64,000 bases of DNA, taken from NCBI RefSeq assembly GCF_000972845.2, contig NC_040017.1:22653606-22717605 (forward strand). Reading direction: 5' to 3'. Shown here in pieces: positions 11,001 through 24,700 of this stretch. Source of the stretch: Larimichthys crocea (lineage: Eukaryota; Chordata; Actinopteri; Sciaenidae). The position numbers and the translations under genes are program-made. The notes beneath the pieces were generated by a model. It was not told the DNA's origin. It did not search any database and saw nothing but the letters and a program-made list of their open reading frames with translations. Within the stretch, counting starts at the first letter, position 1; the number at the start of each line of letters is the position of its first letter.

Positions 11001-14000
11001 CAGTGTCCGTCACTTATCCCTTCCTCCAGCACGCTCAAGATCCACTCACGTTCCATTTTGTGCTACAGAGAAAAAACAAACAAGTCAGTCATACTCCCCC
11101 CCACATGGTTAACAACCTGTCAGAGAAACAGATAGCATCAGTCTGCAAAAACAAACAGATGAAGGTCGACTGTTGTTGACACAAGCAGTGTATATTTGGA
11201 CAATCGTTTAGCAGGGCAGGATTCACCGATCATGATTAATCACTTAGAACTCTTCCTACAAGAAAACAAAAACACTGTTTTCAGCAGTTCTGCTTTACCT
11301 CCAGGTCAAAGCCATAGAACAGCTTGAAGAACTCAGGGACTCTTCTGAAGTCCAAACTCTGATGAGACAGCAGAAACCGGTTTAACACCACATACATGTG
11401 GTCCTCTGGGGAAGATCGGGATAGACAAGGAAAAAAGAAGGTCAGTGACACTGAAGCAAAAGTCGATTATTATTCACTGTACAAACACAGCATTCAAAAA
11501 TATAAAAATTTCAACGTTCAGCACTCCTCTCCAGTTTGAAAAAAAGTCTCAAACACACTGAACAAATATCCTAATGTAAACACTATGGGTCAAATCACTG
11601 TGGTCAGGGCCTAATTAAGTTTTCAGGGTTACACACCAGGTTTGAGCATCTGCTGAGCCACTTTGGTGATGTATGTGGTCAGGACAAATGGGAGTCTTTG
11701 GTTCTGCTGTCGGATTCCATTCTTCACTGTATCCATCAAGTACAGCAGCTATTTGATAAAAAAAAACATGCTCATCAGTCTGTTTATGGAGGTGACTTCC
11801 ACAAATATAATAATCACAAACTACCTCACTGTCTCTGTCTATCTTTACCTGTCTCTTCTCTTTGATTCGTGCGCCCTCGAGGTGTTGGTAGAAGCAGCTC
11901 AGCACGTGATACGCTGCCGCCCTCACTTTGGGATCATAGCTACTTAGAGCCATTACAGTCAGTCCAAGGGCGTGGCTGGATACAAACTTGAGGCAGTCGA
12001 TCACGCACTCTGTCACGGAGAAAATGGGTAAAATGTAACAGTAGCAGGAGTTAGGAGTGATGACAACAGCATTGAAATACACTCACCTGGGCCCAGTATG
12101 GTGCTGAATAGAGGCAGAAGAAAACAGGGATCATATAAATTCCCAAGGTCCTTTACTGCATTGTTACTGTAGAGTTGCTCCTTGCCATCCTATGAGAGAA
12201 AAACATAAAACACTAAAGGGTCATCCAAATAACAAAAACATATTTATGACATTTAGACAGCCACCCGGACATAATGGAAGTGGATCTATCTGCATAGCCT
12301 CACATCACCAAGGTATTTACCAAAATAAGATAACTGCTACATAATTCATGTTCTGGAAAGTAAATGAAACAATAAATAATAATACATAATATATCGACCT
12401 GCAGGATGATTCTGCGTTGCTGGGGAAAGCGTGCAATAGTCTGGAGCATCCTGTCACTTTTCAGCATGGCCAACAGGTCATCTGAGCTGGCCTGCTTCCA
12501 CAGGGAGGCTCCCAGGCTTTTCCTGGTCTTATGGTGGTCTACAGCTGCTGGGCCCCACAGGAAGGACCTGCAGTTGGAAAAAAAACATTCAGCATTTGCA
12601 AATAATTAGTGCACTTGTTGTATGTGCAACAAACAAATATGGATGTAACTTACTGAAATTTTAGCAGGCTGACATTGTTTCTTTCATATTCCTGGAGGAG
12701 CAGTAAGAGTTTCTGATCTGCAAACCAAAACAAGACGTAAGAGGAAAGAAAGACAACAGACACACTGAGACAAAAACACTTGTTCCTGTTTTACCTGTAG
12801 TACTCAGTGTAACTCCATATGCTCCCAAAAGTACAACAAAGTGATTGCTGTTACAGACTGTTGGACATTTCTTCACCAAACAGAGAAGAAGGGACACCAA
12901 CGCTTCTGAAATGACAAAAAAAAAAAAAACAAGTGTGTGTTCAGTCATGAAAAAGGAATAAGGCTTCAGGTTTGGTTTTCTTCACTGTATTCAACTGTAG
13001 ACGTACCTTTAGCCTGACACCTGCTGGGCTCTTCATGAGACTCCAGCATAGTGGGCAGGAACAGAGAATGGCTGCTGGTCATCATGTGAAGGGTGGATAA
13101 AGGTATCAGGTCCTTCTGGACATTACCACTATCGTACACGAGTTCCAACAGGTTGCTCAGTGTGTTCAGAAAGTGGTGATCTCTGTAGCGATATCTGCAG
13201 CAGAAGAATATCTTTTAGATTAAAAACAGAAATCCGACGCAACGCTGTTGAACAAACTTTCTAGAGTAATGGATTTGCATAACATCTTACTTCAGTCCAT
13301 TCTTGACAAAACCATTCCACTCAGATGCAGAGATGTCTTTGGGTGATGTCTGTGTAAAGAACATAAATTGTGAAATGCATGAGGAGCAAAACGAAAAACA
13401 CGCAGCATGTGTGAGGAACATGAACCCACCAGGAGTTGTTGCAGTCTGTCCAGGACGTTCTTCTCCTGCTCTGACAGGGGAGCAGACTGTTCTTTAGAGT
13501 GACTGTAGGCAGTGATGAGACACTTCAGGGCAGCAGTGGTAACAGACTTCTTCCAGGTTTCCTGTTCTTCTGGGCAATCACTCAGTTTCTCTGTGATAAC
13601 GTCTATTAGTTTCCATCTGGAAGAAAAAAAACCCATTTAGCTAATTTAACTGGTGACACCGATCATTTACTCGCAGTATGAAGAGTTCATTAATACCTTT
13701 CAAAGCTGTCCACTTTTTGAAGAGCATTGGGCAGGTTGTTAATTAAGTCTCTGGTGTCTTTGACGTTTGCAGAGAGCTTGATTAGCCTGGCTAGTGTTTC
13801 TACGAGCTGGGCTCCAGAATCTTCTGTCAGGTTTCCCAGAACGCTCTGGGATAATTTGACAAGCAGTCCTTGCTTCAAGGCCTTTAAAACTTCTTTTTGC
13901 ACTAGAAAAACACCACAAATGAGAATATTTAACTCAATGTACAAGTGGAAACAAGAGAAACAAAACAATGATTTGCTTTAAGAAAACAGACTTATTTTAC

Positions 14001-17000
14001 TACAAACCATCTTTGGGCCTGGCTGGATCCTCTCTACTTGCAACCTGTAGGTAGGTGTTGATTAGTGGAAGGAATGTTTCTGTCTGGTCTGAGAGCTTCT
14101 CCATGTTTGCTGGCTCTAGACACCACACCTCGAAGCAGAGGCGGTGTGTGGAGCAGTTCTGCAGCAGCAGACCGCTGATGGCCTGAGTGTCTGGGAGAGG
14201 CCACTGGAGACAGTGCAGCAGCACGTCTGTGTGGATGAGCTTGGCACTGCTCGGCTCACTAGACAGAGTCTGCAGCAGGAAGGCCTCCAACGCAGGGCTG
14301 GAACAGGACAGCAGCAAGGTCCCCAGGCCATGGAGGTGTGCCTGAGACAGAAAGATGCCGTGGTCCTGGGAAGGATTCGCTTTAGCCTCTGTAAGGATCT
14401 GCACTGCTGCATGACCGTAGACACTAAGCTCGGCCCGTGTGCTCTTACTGCTCGTGGAGATGAGGCTCTCCTGGGGGAGGAGTAGCAACTTAGAGACCAC
14501 CTCTCTCAGATTACAGGAGTCCATGTACCTGTGCAGAGACAGGAGGGCCTGGAAAGGTCTGGACTGTTTCTTTGCAGGACGGGAGCCCTTCTCCATCAGC
14601 TCCTTGAGCACAGCTTTCTCTATAGACCCCATGTAGGTACAAATAAGCTCCAGGTGACCCAGATCACAGAGAGTGGGGGTGCTGGTCTTCAGCAAGGCCA
14701 GGATGTCGTCATTCAGCTGAGCACACGTGTTCTTCAATCTGACAGGGTTTAGCGTGTGAGGGGGCAAAGCAGCCAGCTCCAGAGCCAGAAACCACTGCTC
14801 CAAACATGGATGTTTGAAGATGGATCCAAGTGCAGAAAGAAGGATCTAAACACAGAGGTATCATATTAGAATCAGTTATTCCAAACATAATAGAATTAAA
14901 CTTGATCAAAATCAGAGTTTGGAAACGTCATCAAATAAAAGTCACTGTAAAAAGCTGAACTTTTCCCAACCTGCTCTTTATTGGCTTCAACTGTGGGTGA
15001 CTGGTTGATTTCCAGGAAGAGTTCTGATCCTTCTTGGGAGTTCTCTGCTGCTGGCTCAGGGTTTGTGGTGTCCTGGTAGCCTTGTAGCCTGGTCACCAAA
15101 TCCTGGAGGATTTCCATTAAGGTCTTCAGAGGGGCAGTTCCTATGTCTTTGGAGAACTGTGCGGGAGGATATGATGTGATGTGTACATATTTAACAAAGT
15201 AATTGAGTACTGAGTAGTAAGTCTGTTTTGTGCTCCTACCGTGCCAAGATTTTCCACTGTGGATTTTATGTAGAGTAAGATCTGCTTGATTGCTACTGGA
15301 AAATCAGCCATCGACATGGAAGCCAGAGTTTCTCCCACGCTCTTCCTGAAGGCGTCCTCAAGGAAAGCGCTCGGCCCTTGGCTGTACGCAGCTTTCATTA
15401 GTGCGGTGAATGAAGTGGGTGTTGACGATGCCTTTGAATGGCTTTCAGGGGACTTGAACTTAGCGGGGGGAAAAGAGAGAACAGTCATTTTTACATAAAG
15501 ACGTAACAAGTATGACATCATTTCATTTAAACAATCACTTGGGTCCATCAAAAACTCACCAGTTCTTCCCGACACTGCTGTGGTAGCCATTTAGAGTAAT
15601 ACTGATGAAGGTGTATGATGGAGGGATGAGAGGAGGCGGAGGGTTCTGAGGACGCAAGCTCTTTATCGTACTGCAGCAGAGCCAGACAGAGAGGGAGAGG
15701 CTCTCTCTGACAGTGCAGCACATCTGAAAGCACGGCGGACAGGTACTCAAACACCACCCCTGAAGAAAGAAAAGACAACACACTATGCAATAAGTTTTGA
15801 AGTACTGAAACTTTCAACTTTGGGACTACCAGACAATGATTTTTCCACCACAGCGGTTCTGCTCCCAACATTTGTCCCAGTTAAGGCAGAGGTGCTTTAC
15901 CCTTGTCTGCTGGCAGTTTGTTTCGGGCCTCGAGAGCAGCGGGTACCACCACACTGAAGGGGAAGGTCTGGACAATGAGGTCTTCACTCAGAGATGGCCC
16001 GAACTCTTCCATCTCGCCTTCATTGCCCTCCATAATGACATCCAACATGTCTACAACGTCTTTAAGACAGAACAACCAGACACGTTGTAAATAAACAAGC
16101 ATCACAGACATGCTAATGACTCGAATGATCTTTAAATTCTCACCGTCTATGTGTGACACTGGGTTACTGGCAGTGTCCCCCTCCTGGCTGCTCAGGTTAG
16201 CTTGCAGATAAGCTGCCTCCTGGACTAGGCTGGCGACTTTATCTGTGTACGTGTAAGAATTGCACACTAGTTTCACCATCACCTAGAGTAAGAGACCCGG
16301 AGTTAATTTATCAATTATAACAACCATGTCATGATTCCAAATGTCTTATCTTGTGTAACTTAGATCATATAATAACTGTAATAGACAGAGATGTTGAGAT
16401 TTAGGGCTCACTCTCTCCAAGAACTGGATGACAGTCTCTTGTTGGTCTGGCTCTACTCTGTCCAGCTGGTCAAGCCAGAGTTCAAGTTCAGTCCACGTGT
16501 ACTCAAACACCCCGCTGTCCTTTAGCACCTGAAGACATGGCAGCAAATACAAAAACAGCCATCACGTTATTTCTTCTACTTGTCTTTATTCAACTGAGTT
16601 TCAGCAGCACAGCTGGGAGAAATCTGGTCAAGTATATATGAAACATATGCAGTTAAATATTAACACAGGGACTTTTGCGTATGACGCTCTCACTAAATTA
16701 ACTTCATAAATATGCAGTTTCACCACAGAATAATTATGCATGAGGCTCTTTCAAGCAATATGGAAACGACTCTTTGTAACTGTAAAGATCGAATTGATGT
16801 GGCTGAAAACTGCTCACATAAGAGATTATGCTGTGCAAATAATACATTTTACAAGCTGTACTTTTACACTTGGCCCTACTGGGGATGTGCTAAAATATTC
16901 AAAAAGAGTATCTGAGTTCTTAAGTTCTTCTTATATTTAATTATTGTTGACAACGTCTTGTCAATGTATAGAGAAAAAACCCACTTACTGCCTGTTTACC

Positions 17001-20000
17001 AAGTCTCAAGTCTGCTAGGTTGGAAGATATGAAGTTACTTCAAATATCTATTTATCTATGTCTCACATAAGGTGCAAGCTGAAAGCTAATGTGCAGAGGA
17101 AAAGAAGACGTCTTCCTTACTTTTAAAACCAGCATCTTTGTGGAGGTTTTCAAGTGGCTGCTGCTGCTGCTGCTGACAAACATCTTGAGAAGCAGATAAA
17201 GTACTGACTTCTCTCCAGATGATGATTCTGTATCTGCAACATCCTAGAGGGAGGAAAAGCAATACACATTAGACACGTACAATTACAGAGCAACAGCTTC
17301 TAAGCAACAAGCAACGGGTCTTCACCTGTAGGCGGAACCAGGAGAACTTGCTTGCAGGGAGATCTAAGGCCAACTGCAGTATCTGATACTGCAAAACTGG
17401 AGGAACTTCTTCCCTCATTCCTTTCTCTGACACAATGCCTGGAGAGATTAAAAAAAATCATCTTTGAAGGCTCTGAAGAATCACCAGCATCAAACTAGAA
17501 ACATATACATATACTATATGGACTCAGTGAAAAAGTAGCATTACCTTTTAAGAGCTTGCTGAAGTCAAATTTGCACTGGCTCACCAGATGTGGCACCACT
17601 TTCTGGTAAAGACAAATGACCTGAAGAATCAGAGCCTTCAGCAGGATTACCTCAGCTGTCTCAGCAACTGCTCAACATAAACAAAAAACATAGTCAATAA
17701 AATGTCTTTGCTGGTCATCCCTGTTGTTTTACATAAACACTATACATGTTCTGTAGATGTTATTACCTGGCATTTCGTTTTTATTATCCGTCTGTGGAGC
17801 ACTCCCTTCAGGTTTGGTCACCTTTTCTTCACCATTTGTCTTTTCCTTCTTGCTGAGTGACTGCCACTTTGCAACTATGCTTGTCATGTCAGGCAAAATC
17901 TGGAACAGAGTGTAAAAAGCGAAGATTTAAGTTATTTAATTGTGCATCATTACTGTTCATGAGTGTTAAGACAGCACTTTCCTGAGCTTACCTTGCTGAG
18001 GGTCTCCCTATACTGCTGCACCAATTCCCCCATCACGTCAGGAGTGTACACATCGGAGTTGTGACACTCAGACTTATCCAAAAGGTACTCGATATTTTTA
18101 TTGGCTCTTTTCAGGATGAAATTTATCATGGACAGTGTTGTGAGCTGTACTGCTGTGTTGGCAAGCTGTTGGACACAAGAGGAGATATTTGAAGATATAT
18201 GACTGTATAATTTCAGATATCATCACTGATGAATTTATTTTATAAAGGCTCAGTCACTTACACTAAGGCCTTGTGTGAAGAAGGCCTTGTTACAGACCGG
18301 AGGAAGAGATATCACCATGATCATGGAGTGCAGGCGAGGGAGAGGGATGACCTCACAAGTCTGAAAGACTGTGGACACGTCTGGCTGGGATTCGTAGATC
18401 TGATGAATTTAAATCAGATGATTACTTTTTGATACGAGCCAACACATAAGTCTCATAATAATTAAAGATAATTAGCAAGCACCTTTTTCAGTAACTTGAC
18501 ATTGTCCTGCCAAGCACTTTTGATCCGTGGGGTGTACGAATACTGAGTCTCCTGAAAGTATCTGGCCAGCAGGTCAGGGCTAACTTTCAACACATTTACC
18601 ACCAGCTCCGCCACCATTTCATCCTCTGTGGCCTGCTTCAGCCCCACCAAGAACTGAAGCAAGACGATGTTTCCAGCTCTGTAAAAAAAAAATAATAATA
18701 ATAACCCTATGATTAGCATGATGAGTTTCCAGAAGAGTACAGAGTAATGTTGACACATTGATTACTTACCTGCCAGCTGTGCCAAAGCTGGCATCGTGAA
18801 AGCTGATACCATGCTTACGAGAGCTACACAGGTCAAGAAGGAAACTATGAACGAGTTCCCGGATGACAGATATCCCAGCGTGGTCTGAGTCCTCTCCCAT
18901 CTTAAAGAAAATAAATAAAATTTAGACCCACAGGTTGAAAAGAAACTTTGGAAAACATAGCCTTTATTTCAAAGCAAATAACTCACTCTGTTGTCGTCAG
19001 TGGTTGCATCCACAATCCCATTCCACCTGTACAAAGAGGCGATGTTGGCCAGCACAGCCGGTGTGAAGAAGCGCACTTTCTGTGTTTTACTTATAGCCTT
19101 GTTTAGTACAACCTGCAGCAAAGCAAACATCAGCAAAGATAATTATCAAATCTAAAAAATATGTATATTTTAAATTAAAAGTGTGAGCTGCTGAGGACTT
19201 ACTCTAGTCTTCAGTGTGGACAGAATCAGATTGACTATGGACATCCTGTCCTCCTTCAGACCCGTGCTCAAGATCTCTGGCAGGAATTCTGATACAAACC
19301 AAATTAATATATATATCAACAGATCAAAGATAAAGAGTATGCATGTTAAATCAATATTATTATTACCTTTTATTTCTAATATTTGTCCAACTGTGGTGTT
19401 ATCTCCAGACACCAAAAAAGACAGCACAAACTGGATAAAAGCCATGCGGACATCAGGCTTTCCCTGGAGAATTTACAGGGGAGAATGTAAGCGTACATAT
19501 CTGCAGAACACACACTGATATCTGAAAAAGAAAAGCCCTACAGCAAACCTTCTTGTCCTTTCGCTTTGCCAGTCCAGACAGAGCTTTATTGATGCGAATT
19601 TGACCCAGGACCTCTCTGGCAGCTTCTGGACCTTGGGACACCAAGGCAGACAGGAGACTGAGGCACTGACGGACAAACCTGTGCACGACACAAAACAGCA
19701 TTAGGGTGATGGGGCAGATAAATCATCATCATGAGTGTTTTCTATCCTTAGGTAACATGAGGTCACGTGGGGGACTTGAGTATTAGTTGTTTGGCTTTGG
19801 TTGGGAACAGTAGGTGCCAGTCTATCTCAACACTGTGGTGGCCAGGTTTGAAAAGACCTATTGCTGCCTTCATAGTCATAATAGATAGTTTGCTGTTGAC
19901 GGTCCAATCTGCGTAAACAGACATCTGTGTCTCCAGACTAGAATATGTTGACAATAACACCTCCATGGGTAAAAACATTCTCTTTAAATAACTCTGGGCG

Positions 20001-20835
20001 TGTAGTATTTGGGGTGTGATCTTGGGGTTTAAAGTCGATCCACCAGGATGAGTTGGGCAGAACCGACTCAGGCACTTCTGATGAACTTTGAGAGTGTCTC
20101 TAATTCTCCTTAATAATAATAATAATACAGCATCAGAGGCTCCTGAACACTTCCTTCCTTCCCTCCTGACCTCACCATTGATCTTTGACTTCAGCAATTT
20201 CTCCACAACAACGACGAGGACCGATGATCGAAGCCCTACTGTCCCGTAAAGCCATCACACCAACCTGTGATTCTCTGAATAAAAAGATCCCTGCAGAAGC
20301 TTCATGCAGCTGGAGACAGTCTTCTTCACAATGGCATTGCCGACCATGCTGAAGTGGGACAGGTCGCTGGCTGTTCTCAGCAGGATCATCTCCAGGGTCT
20401 CAAAGATCAGCAACATCTGTCCAGAAGGAAAAGCATGATCAGGTCTTGATAAAGGCAGCAGGTCAGTAAAAACTGAGCAAAGCACTTACCTCAGTCTCCA
20501 CATGCTTGTCACTCTCCAGCAGCTTGAATATCTCCGCACACTCCATGGAGATCTTAATGTAACCTTCAACCACGTCGTACAGGTCGGAGCACGGCAGCTT
20601 CTTCGCGGTTGATATGAACCTCTCCAGTCCTGCAGGTGGATAAAAGTCAGAGTCAAGCACAGCAAAAGAGCAAAAAGAAGAGGAGAGAAGATGATTTTTT
20701 ACACCCACCCTTCATGGCTGTGCTCGGCTCCTTCAGCATGGCTTTAAACGCAGTCCCGTTGAACTCCGAAACTTTTTCCTTTTTCGCGGGAGTTTTTGAC
20801 TCCTCCGAGTCTCCACCGAGCCGCTTTTTACTCAT
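8019..20835 (-). CDS. urb1: URB1 / Npa1p, nucleolar 60S ribosome biogenesis factor (39 exons)
   Basis: Known role: URB1 (yeast Npa1p) is a large helical-repeat nucleolar protein that acts in early pre-60S particles and 27S/28S rRNA maturation. Exons in order: 20709-20835, 20490-20629, 20265-20416, 19549-19678, 19367-19463, 19203-19288, 18987-19112, 18770-18900, 18483-18678, 18262-18399, 17992-18165, 17767-17899, 17545-17667, 17326-17438, 17122-17243, 16412-16528, 16144-16282, 15901-16059, 15560-15759, 15240-15458, 14971-15156, 14008-14845, 13697-13901, 13430-13616, 13291-13349, 13007-13194, 12795-12905, 12654-12717, 12399-12567, 12087-12189, 11849-12009, 11637-11748, 11299-11405, 10919-11062, 10717-10826, 10397-10606, 10001-10242, 8803-9381, 8019-8209. 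The product is about 2,260 residues, close to human URB1 (about 2,270). Recognisable blocks are DLYDVVEGYIKIS (exon 2), EEVPPVLQYQILQLALDLPA (exon 14), HIDDVVDMLDV (exons 17-18), GPAAVDHHKTRKSLG (exon 29) and HALGLTVMALSSYDP (exon 31). All splice phases agree except exon 15, which by position is one base short of frame. Confidence 0.96.
17122..17243 (-). CDS. urb1: urb1 exon 15, apparent one-base frame discrepancy
   Basis: By position this exon is 122 nt between its AG acceptor (17245-17244) and GT donor (17121-17120). The flanking exons need a multiple of three. Both ends read as URB1 (EKSVLYLLLKMFV near the start, LKTSTKMLVLK at the end) but in different frames. The switch falls at or next to a run of AGC serine codons at about 17155-17175. 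It could be a genuine deletion, an assembly error in the triplet run, or my own counting slip. The rest of the gene is intact, so I do not call a pseudogene. Confidence 0.4.
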
Positions 20836-21000
20836 TTTTAATGCGCGTTAAAAACAAAACAGTAACTTTTAGTTTGCATCTGAACTACAGCAGCTCCACA
20901 CTCACATGTGCTGTAAACAGAGAGATGTGTCCAACCATATATCCGTCCGCCCGGTGGGAAACGTGTGCAGCTGAACTTTAGTTCCGCATTGTTTAACTTC
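20836..21000 (-). promoter_or_regulatory. urb1: urb1 5' leader and promoter region
   Basis: This is sequence immediately upstream of the urb1 start codon. It includes a more GC-rich stretch at about 20940-20985. No TATA box is clear at a suitable distance and the transcription start was not determined. The assignment rests on position only. Confidence 0.35.
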
Positions 21001-21399
21001 CATACAGCTTCATAATAATAATAAAAAATCTTAATACCTGAAATATAGACCTACTTTGTTTTTTTGTTTTTTTTTAATATTTACCAAATGAAGAGCTTTT
21101 TTTTGTTGAGACACAACCGCACAAATGCATCACCAGACAAACAAATGTGTATAATGAAACCACACAGAAATCACTGAATAAATCTGAAATTAAAAGTTTC
21201 AAATTGCACACTGTCATGAGACATTAAAGTTTTAAAATCACCTGTTATTTATTCTTTTGACTTTTAGACTGCTGCCACCAAGATGCTCCACAGACAGACA
21301 CAACAAGTCTCTCCTACCTGTGAGCATCAGTCTCTAAAAAGTCTCTTCCTTAAAATAACAGACTAGCTAATGAATAAGTGCAATTTTCTCATGCATGCA

Positions 21400-21735
21400 T
21401 ACTGCACTTTAAACAATATTTGTATTCTCTGTACAGTATCTCAAAGACTTTTTTTCTTTATACGTTTTTTTGATTTACATATTGCATAGTACACTGTTAC
21501 TTGGCTTTTATTTAACTCTTATTTATACCTGTGTACTGTATATAGTGTTAAAATGGATATCTTAGTTATAAGTGTATAGTATAGTATATAGTAAAGTTTT
21601 TTCTTGGGATTTTACTCTCCAACCTCTAAAGTGTTCAAATGTTTTTTCTTGCTATCACTTACTATCTAACTTACCGTCGCTGCTGTAACAAACACATTTT
21701 CCCTGCAGGGATTATTAAAGTATTTCTGATTTTCT
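21400..21735 (+). mobile_element. LINE 3' end remnant (CR1/L2/Rex1-like)
   Basis: An AT-rich 3'-UTR-like stretch ends in GCTGCTGTAACAAACACAT followed by TTCCCTGCAGGGATTATTAAAG (21700-21721). This is the same structural signature as the LINE ends near scaf4 but a different subfamily. No coding part remains. The left boundary is approximate. Confidence 0.55.
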
Positions 21736-24700
21736 TTTTTTTTTTAAATCAGGACATGCACAGACTTCATCCATATGATATAAACCTCACTCATACTCAT
21801 ATTTACTAACTATTTAATAACAAAATGCATTTTATTTTCTAAAGTCTTGACAAAATAAAGAGGTCTGAGTTCAGTTTTTGTTTGATACACTTCAGTTTTC
21901 AACATGCCCTTGTTTTTAGTCCCATTCAATTACAGCATAATTTTGGGGAAAACACACATTTTGCTGAGACCATGTAGACATAGTTGTGGTTCGGCTTTGT
22001 AGCCTATTTGAAGAGTATGTGGTTTACAGCCAAAGTGCAGCCTCTTCTCAGTTATTCTTTCAACAAACTGTCGCAGGCAGTGCCTAACCAAATCTGAAAT
22101 GTCAAGAGCTCAATGTTGTTCAGTAAAGAATGATAAAACTAGTTTTTTCCTGAAATATAAAATCTGTTTTTGTCAAGTTGGGCTGATCTTTACAGTGTAG
22201 TCTTTAAATATGCAATCATTTATTATTTAATCTTCATGAAATGTGAAAATCAAGCTTCTCATCCGATGAATGCACTTCATCTTCATAAAGTAGGCTGTCT
22301 AATCAGGCTTTTACAATCCACATAATCAATCACTGATTGCAGAGAAAGACTACAATATTATTTAGAAAAATGAACATGAATGAAATGAGAAGCCTTTTCC
22401 TCTCAAAAAAGGAAAGGCAGCATATAATTTAGGCGGTTTGTGATCTTCTATTCTTTTCGTTGTCATTCAGCTGCATGGCCACCAGAGGTCACCTGCTTGG
22501 TTTGAGAGCTTTGCAGGTAGACTGGCATGCAGCTGCTGTCCAGATCATCATGATGCAACATGTTGTATGTTGTGAGGTAGTTTGTTGCAAGTTGTCTCCA
22601 GATTTACTGTGTTAGGACGTGAACATTTCAGATTGACTGTAAGGCAGAGCCTGCAGGCGGTCTACTATTGTCTGGGATGTTACTCAGGATTCTGGTGATC
22701 TGATTACAGCTCACTGCTGTGCATGCTATAAAACACATCTGCCTGTGGTGCAGAAACCACCAAGAACTACTTTAACAGCATTTTTAGAATAAAGGTCCTA
22801 AATTGGGAAAATATGGCTCCGCCTGTGATGCTATGCATTTTAAACTATTTGCAATATGACAAAATATAGCACTGTAAAACTTCACTATGAATATATGGTA
22901 CAGTTTTCACAATTTGATCACATAGCTCCTGCTAATACAAAACATACAACACATTCTTGGGACATATTGGGCTTATGGGACAGACTGACTTATCTTACGT
23001 CGCATAGTATTATTGATCGTGCACAAAATGAAGTTGTGGTGAGATCCTTTTAAAAAAAAAGAAAAGTAAAACTTTAAAACCCAAGAGTTTTGACGCAGCT
23101 CTGCCAAACAGTGATTGGTGGCTTGTTCATTGCTACTGATTAAAGTGAATATTTAATGAATTAATCCCTGTGAGCCATGACAAGACAGATTAAAATATAT
23201 CTTTTATCATGGTGCAGGGATGTAAAACTGTGCTAGATAATATAGAAAGAACGAATGAAAAATTTAAAAAATATGACGCTGAAACTAAAAAACTCTGAAA
23301 TGATCCATGCTGAGCTAAAACTATTGGCAAAGTGATACTGTTAAATCATTTGTGTTTTAGTTATGTCATAAATAAGCAGATTTTAAATTAACTACAGAAT
23401 CACTGCTAATACTGTCTCGGTAAGTGTATACATACAATGACAGCTGCAGTAACATTTTTAAAGTCTGGCTTACATCGTGACTCTAGAACCATAATGTTGA
23501 ACAATGCACATGATGGGTTTTTGGGGGTGTGTTCCTGTTATGTACACATGATTTATTCATTTTGGTGACAATACTTGACAATGAGGAGCCTTGCACACCT
23601 GCAACTTCGTCTGAGGTTTGGCTGAGAAAGACTATGAGGCTAACCATTTTCTGTATTGTAAATCGTACGACAACAGCAGGGACAATGACAACAGGTAACT
23701 GATTTCAGACTTTAGATTTTTGTGACTAATTAAATTTTTCAATATGGGTTTTCTAATCCTTTGTTCATATGCAGCAAGGTGGAATTTGTTTTTGTATAGT
23801 GTGTACTGTCCTTATTCTTGCAAGATTTTTTATTTACCCTATAAGTATTCTGGCCAGGAACTGTTACTCTTGTCTGTGAAAGGAAAAATACATTTCTATT
23901 AAAGCCTGGTGAAGGGAGTACAAATAAACTGTCAATAGGTCTATCCTTTCTTGTGGAGCACCGTTCCAAGCGACATGTCAGCCCTAATGACATTGGGGTG
24001 CCTCCATTGTGTTAATGCACTTCGACACATGCTCTAAAGCTTAAGGCATGGGTGTTTAATGCATGAGAAAAAAAAATCTGCTCTGCTGCCTCTTTAAAAA
24101 CCTGTTTCTGACATGCTCTTCCAGTGGGACCTGGATGAGAGAGGAAGCAGGAGTGGCACAGCTATGCGAAACCTTTTCCGGTCCATAAATGCCATGTTTA
24201 TTTTTAAAGTTCTGGCCTGGTGTGCACCACTTCTGTTTTAAACAAAAATGGTGGGTGTATAAAGCCTGTCATAACGATGACAGGGATGGTCAGGGTTTTA
24301 TAGCTCTGGGATGTAGGAGCCGGATGCTCATCGGTTCAAAGAAGTTGTAGCCACGTGTAGCTCAGGCAGAGTGATCATGTCAGCAGAAGGGCAAACTCGC
24401 AGTGGAAAGGAAGAAAGGCCTATTTAAAACATTGCTGTCCTCTATTCCACAATGTGCTACAATACTCAGTACTAATATATGATGGAAAAAACATTTCAGT
24501 GTAGAAATCGAGGAAAGCATCAATTTTTCTGAATGTATTGTTTTTATGAGTTATTATTTTAGTATAAGTTTTTATGTAGTTTCAGAGATTTCCATTTCTT
24601 TCATATAAAACACACACTTAAAGATTACACACTTTTCTCTTCCCTTTCAGTCCAACTGTAAATCACAAGGTTATGCACTATACTTATGTGTTTACTTCCT

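Noticed and set aside
22575..22600. TGAGGTAGTTTG, resembling the 5' end of let-7 microRNAs
   Set aside because: The match stops after the seed region and the following bases do not contain a plausible complementary arm, so no let-7 hairpin forms.
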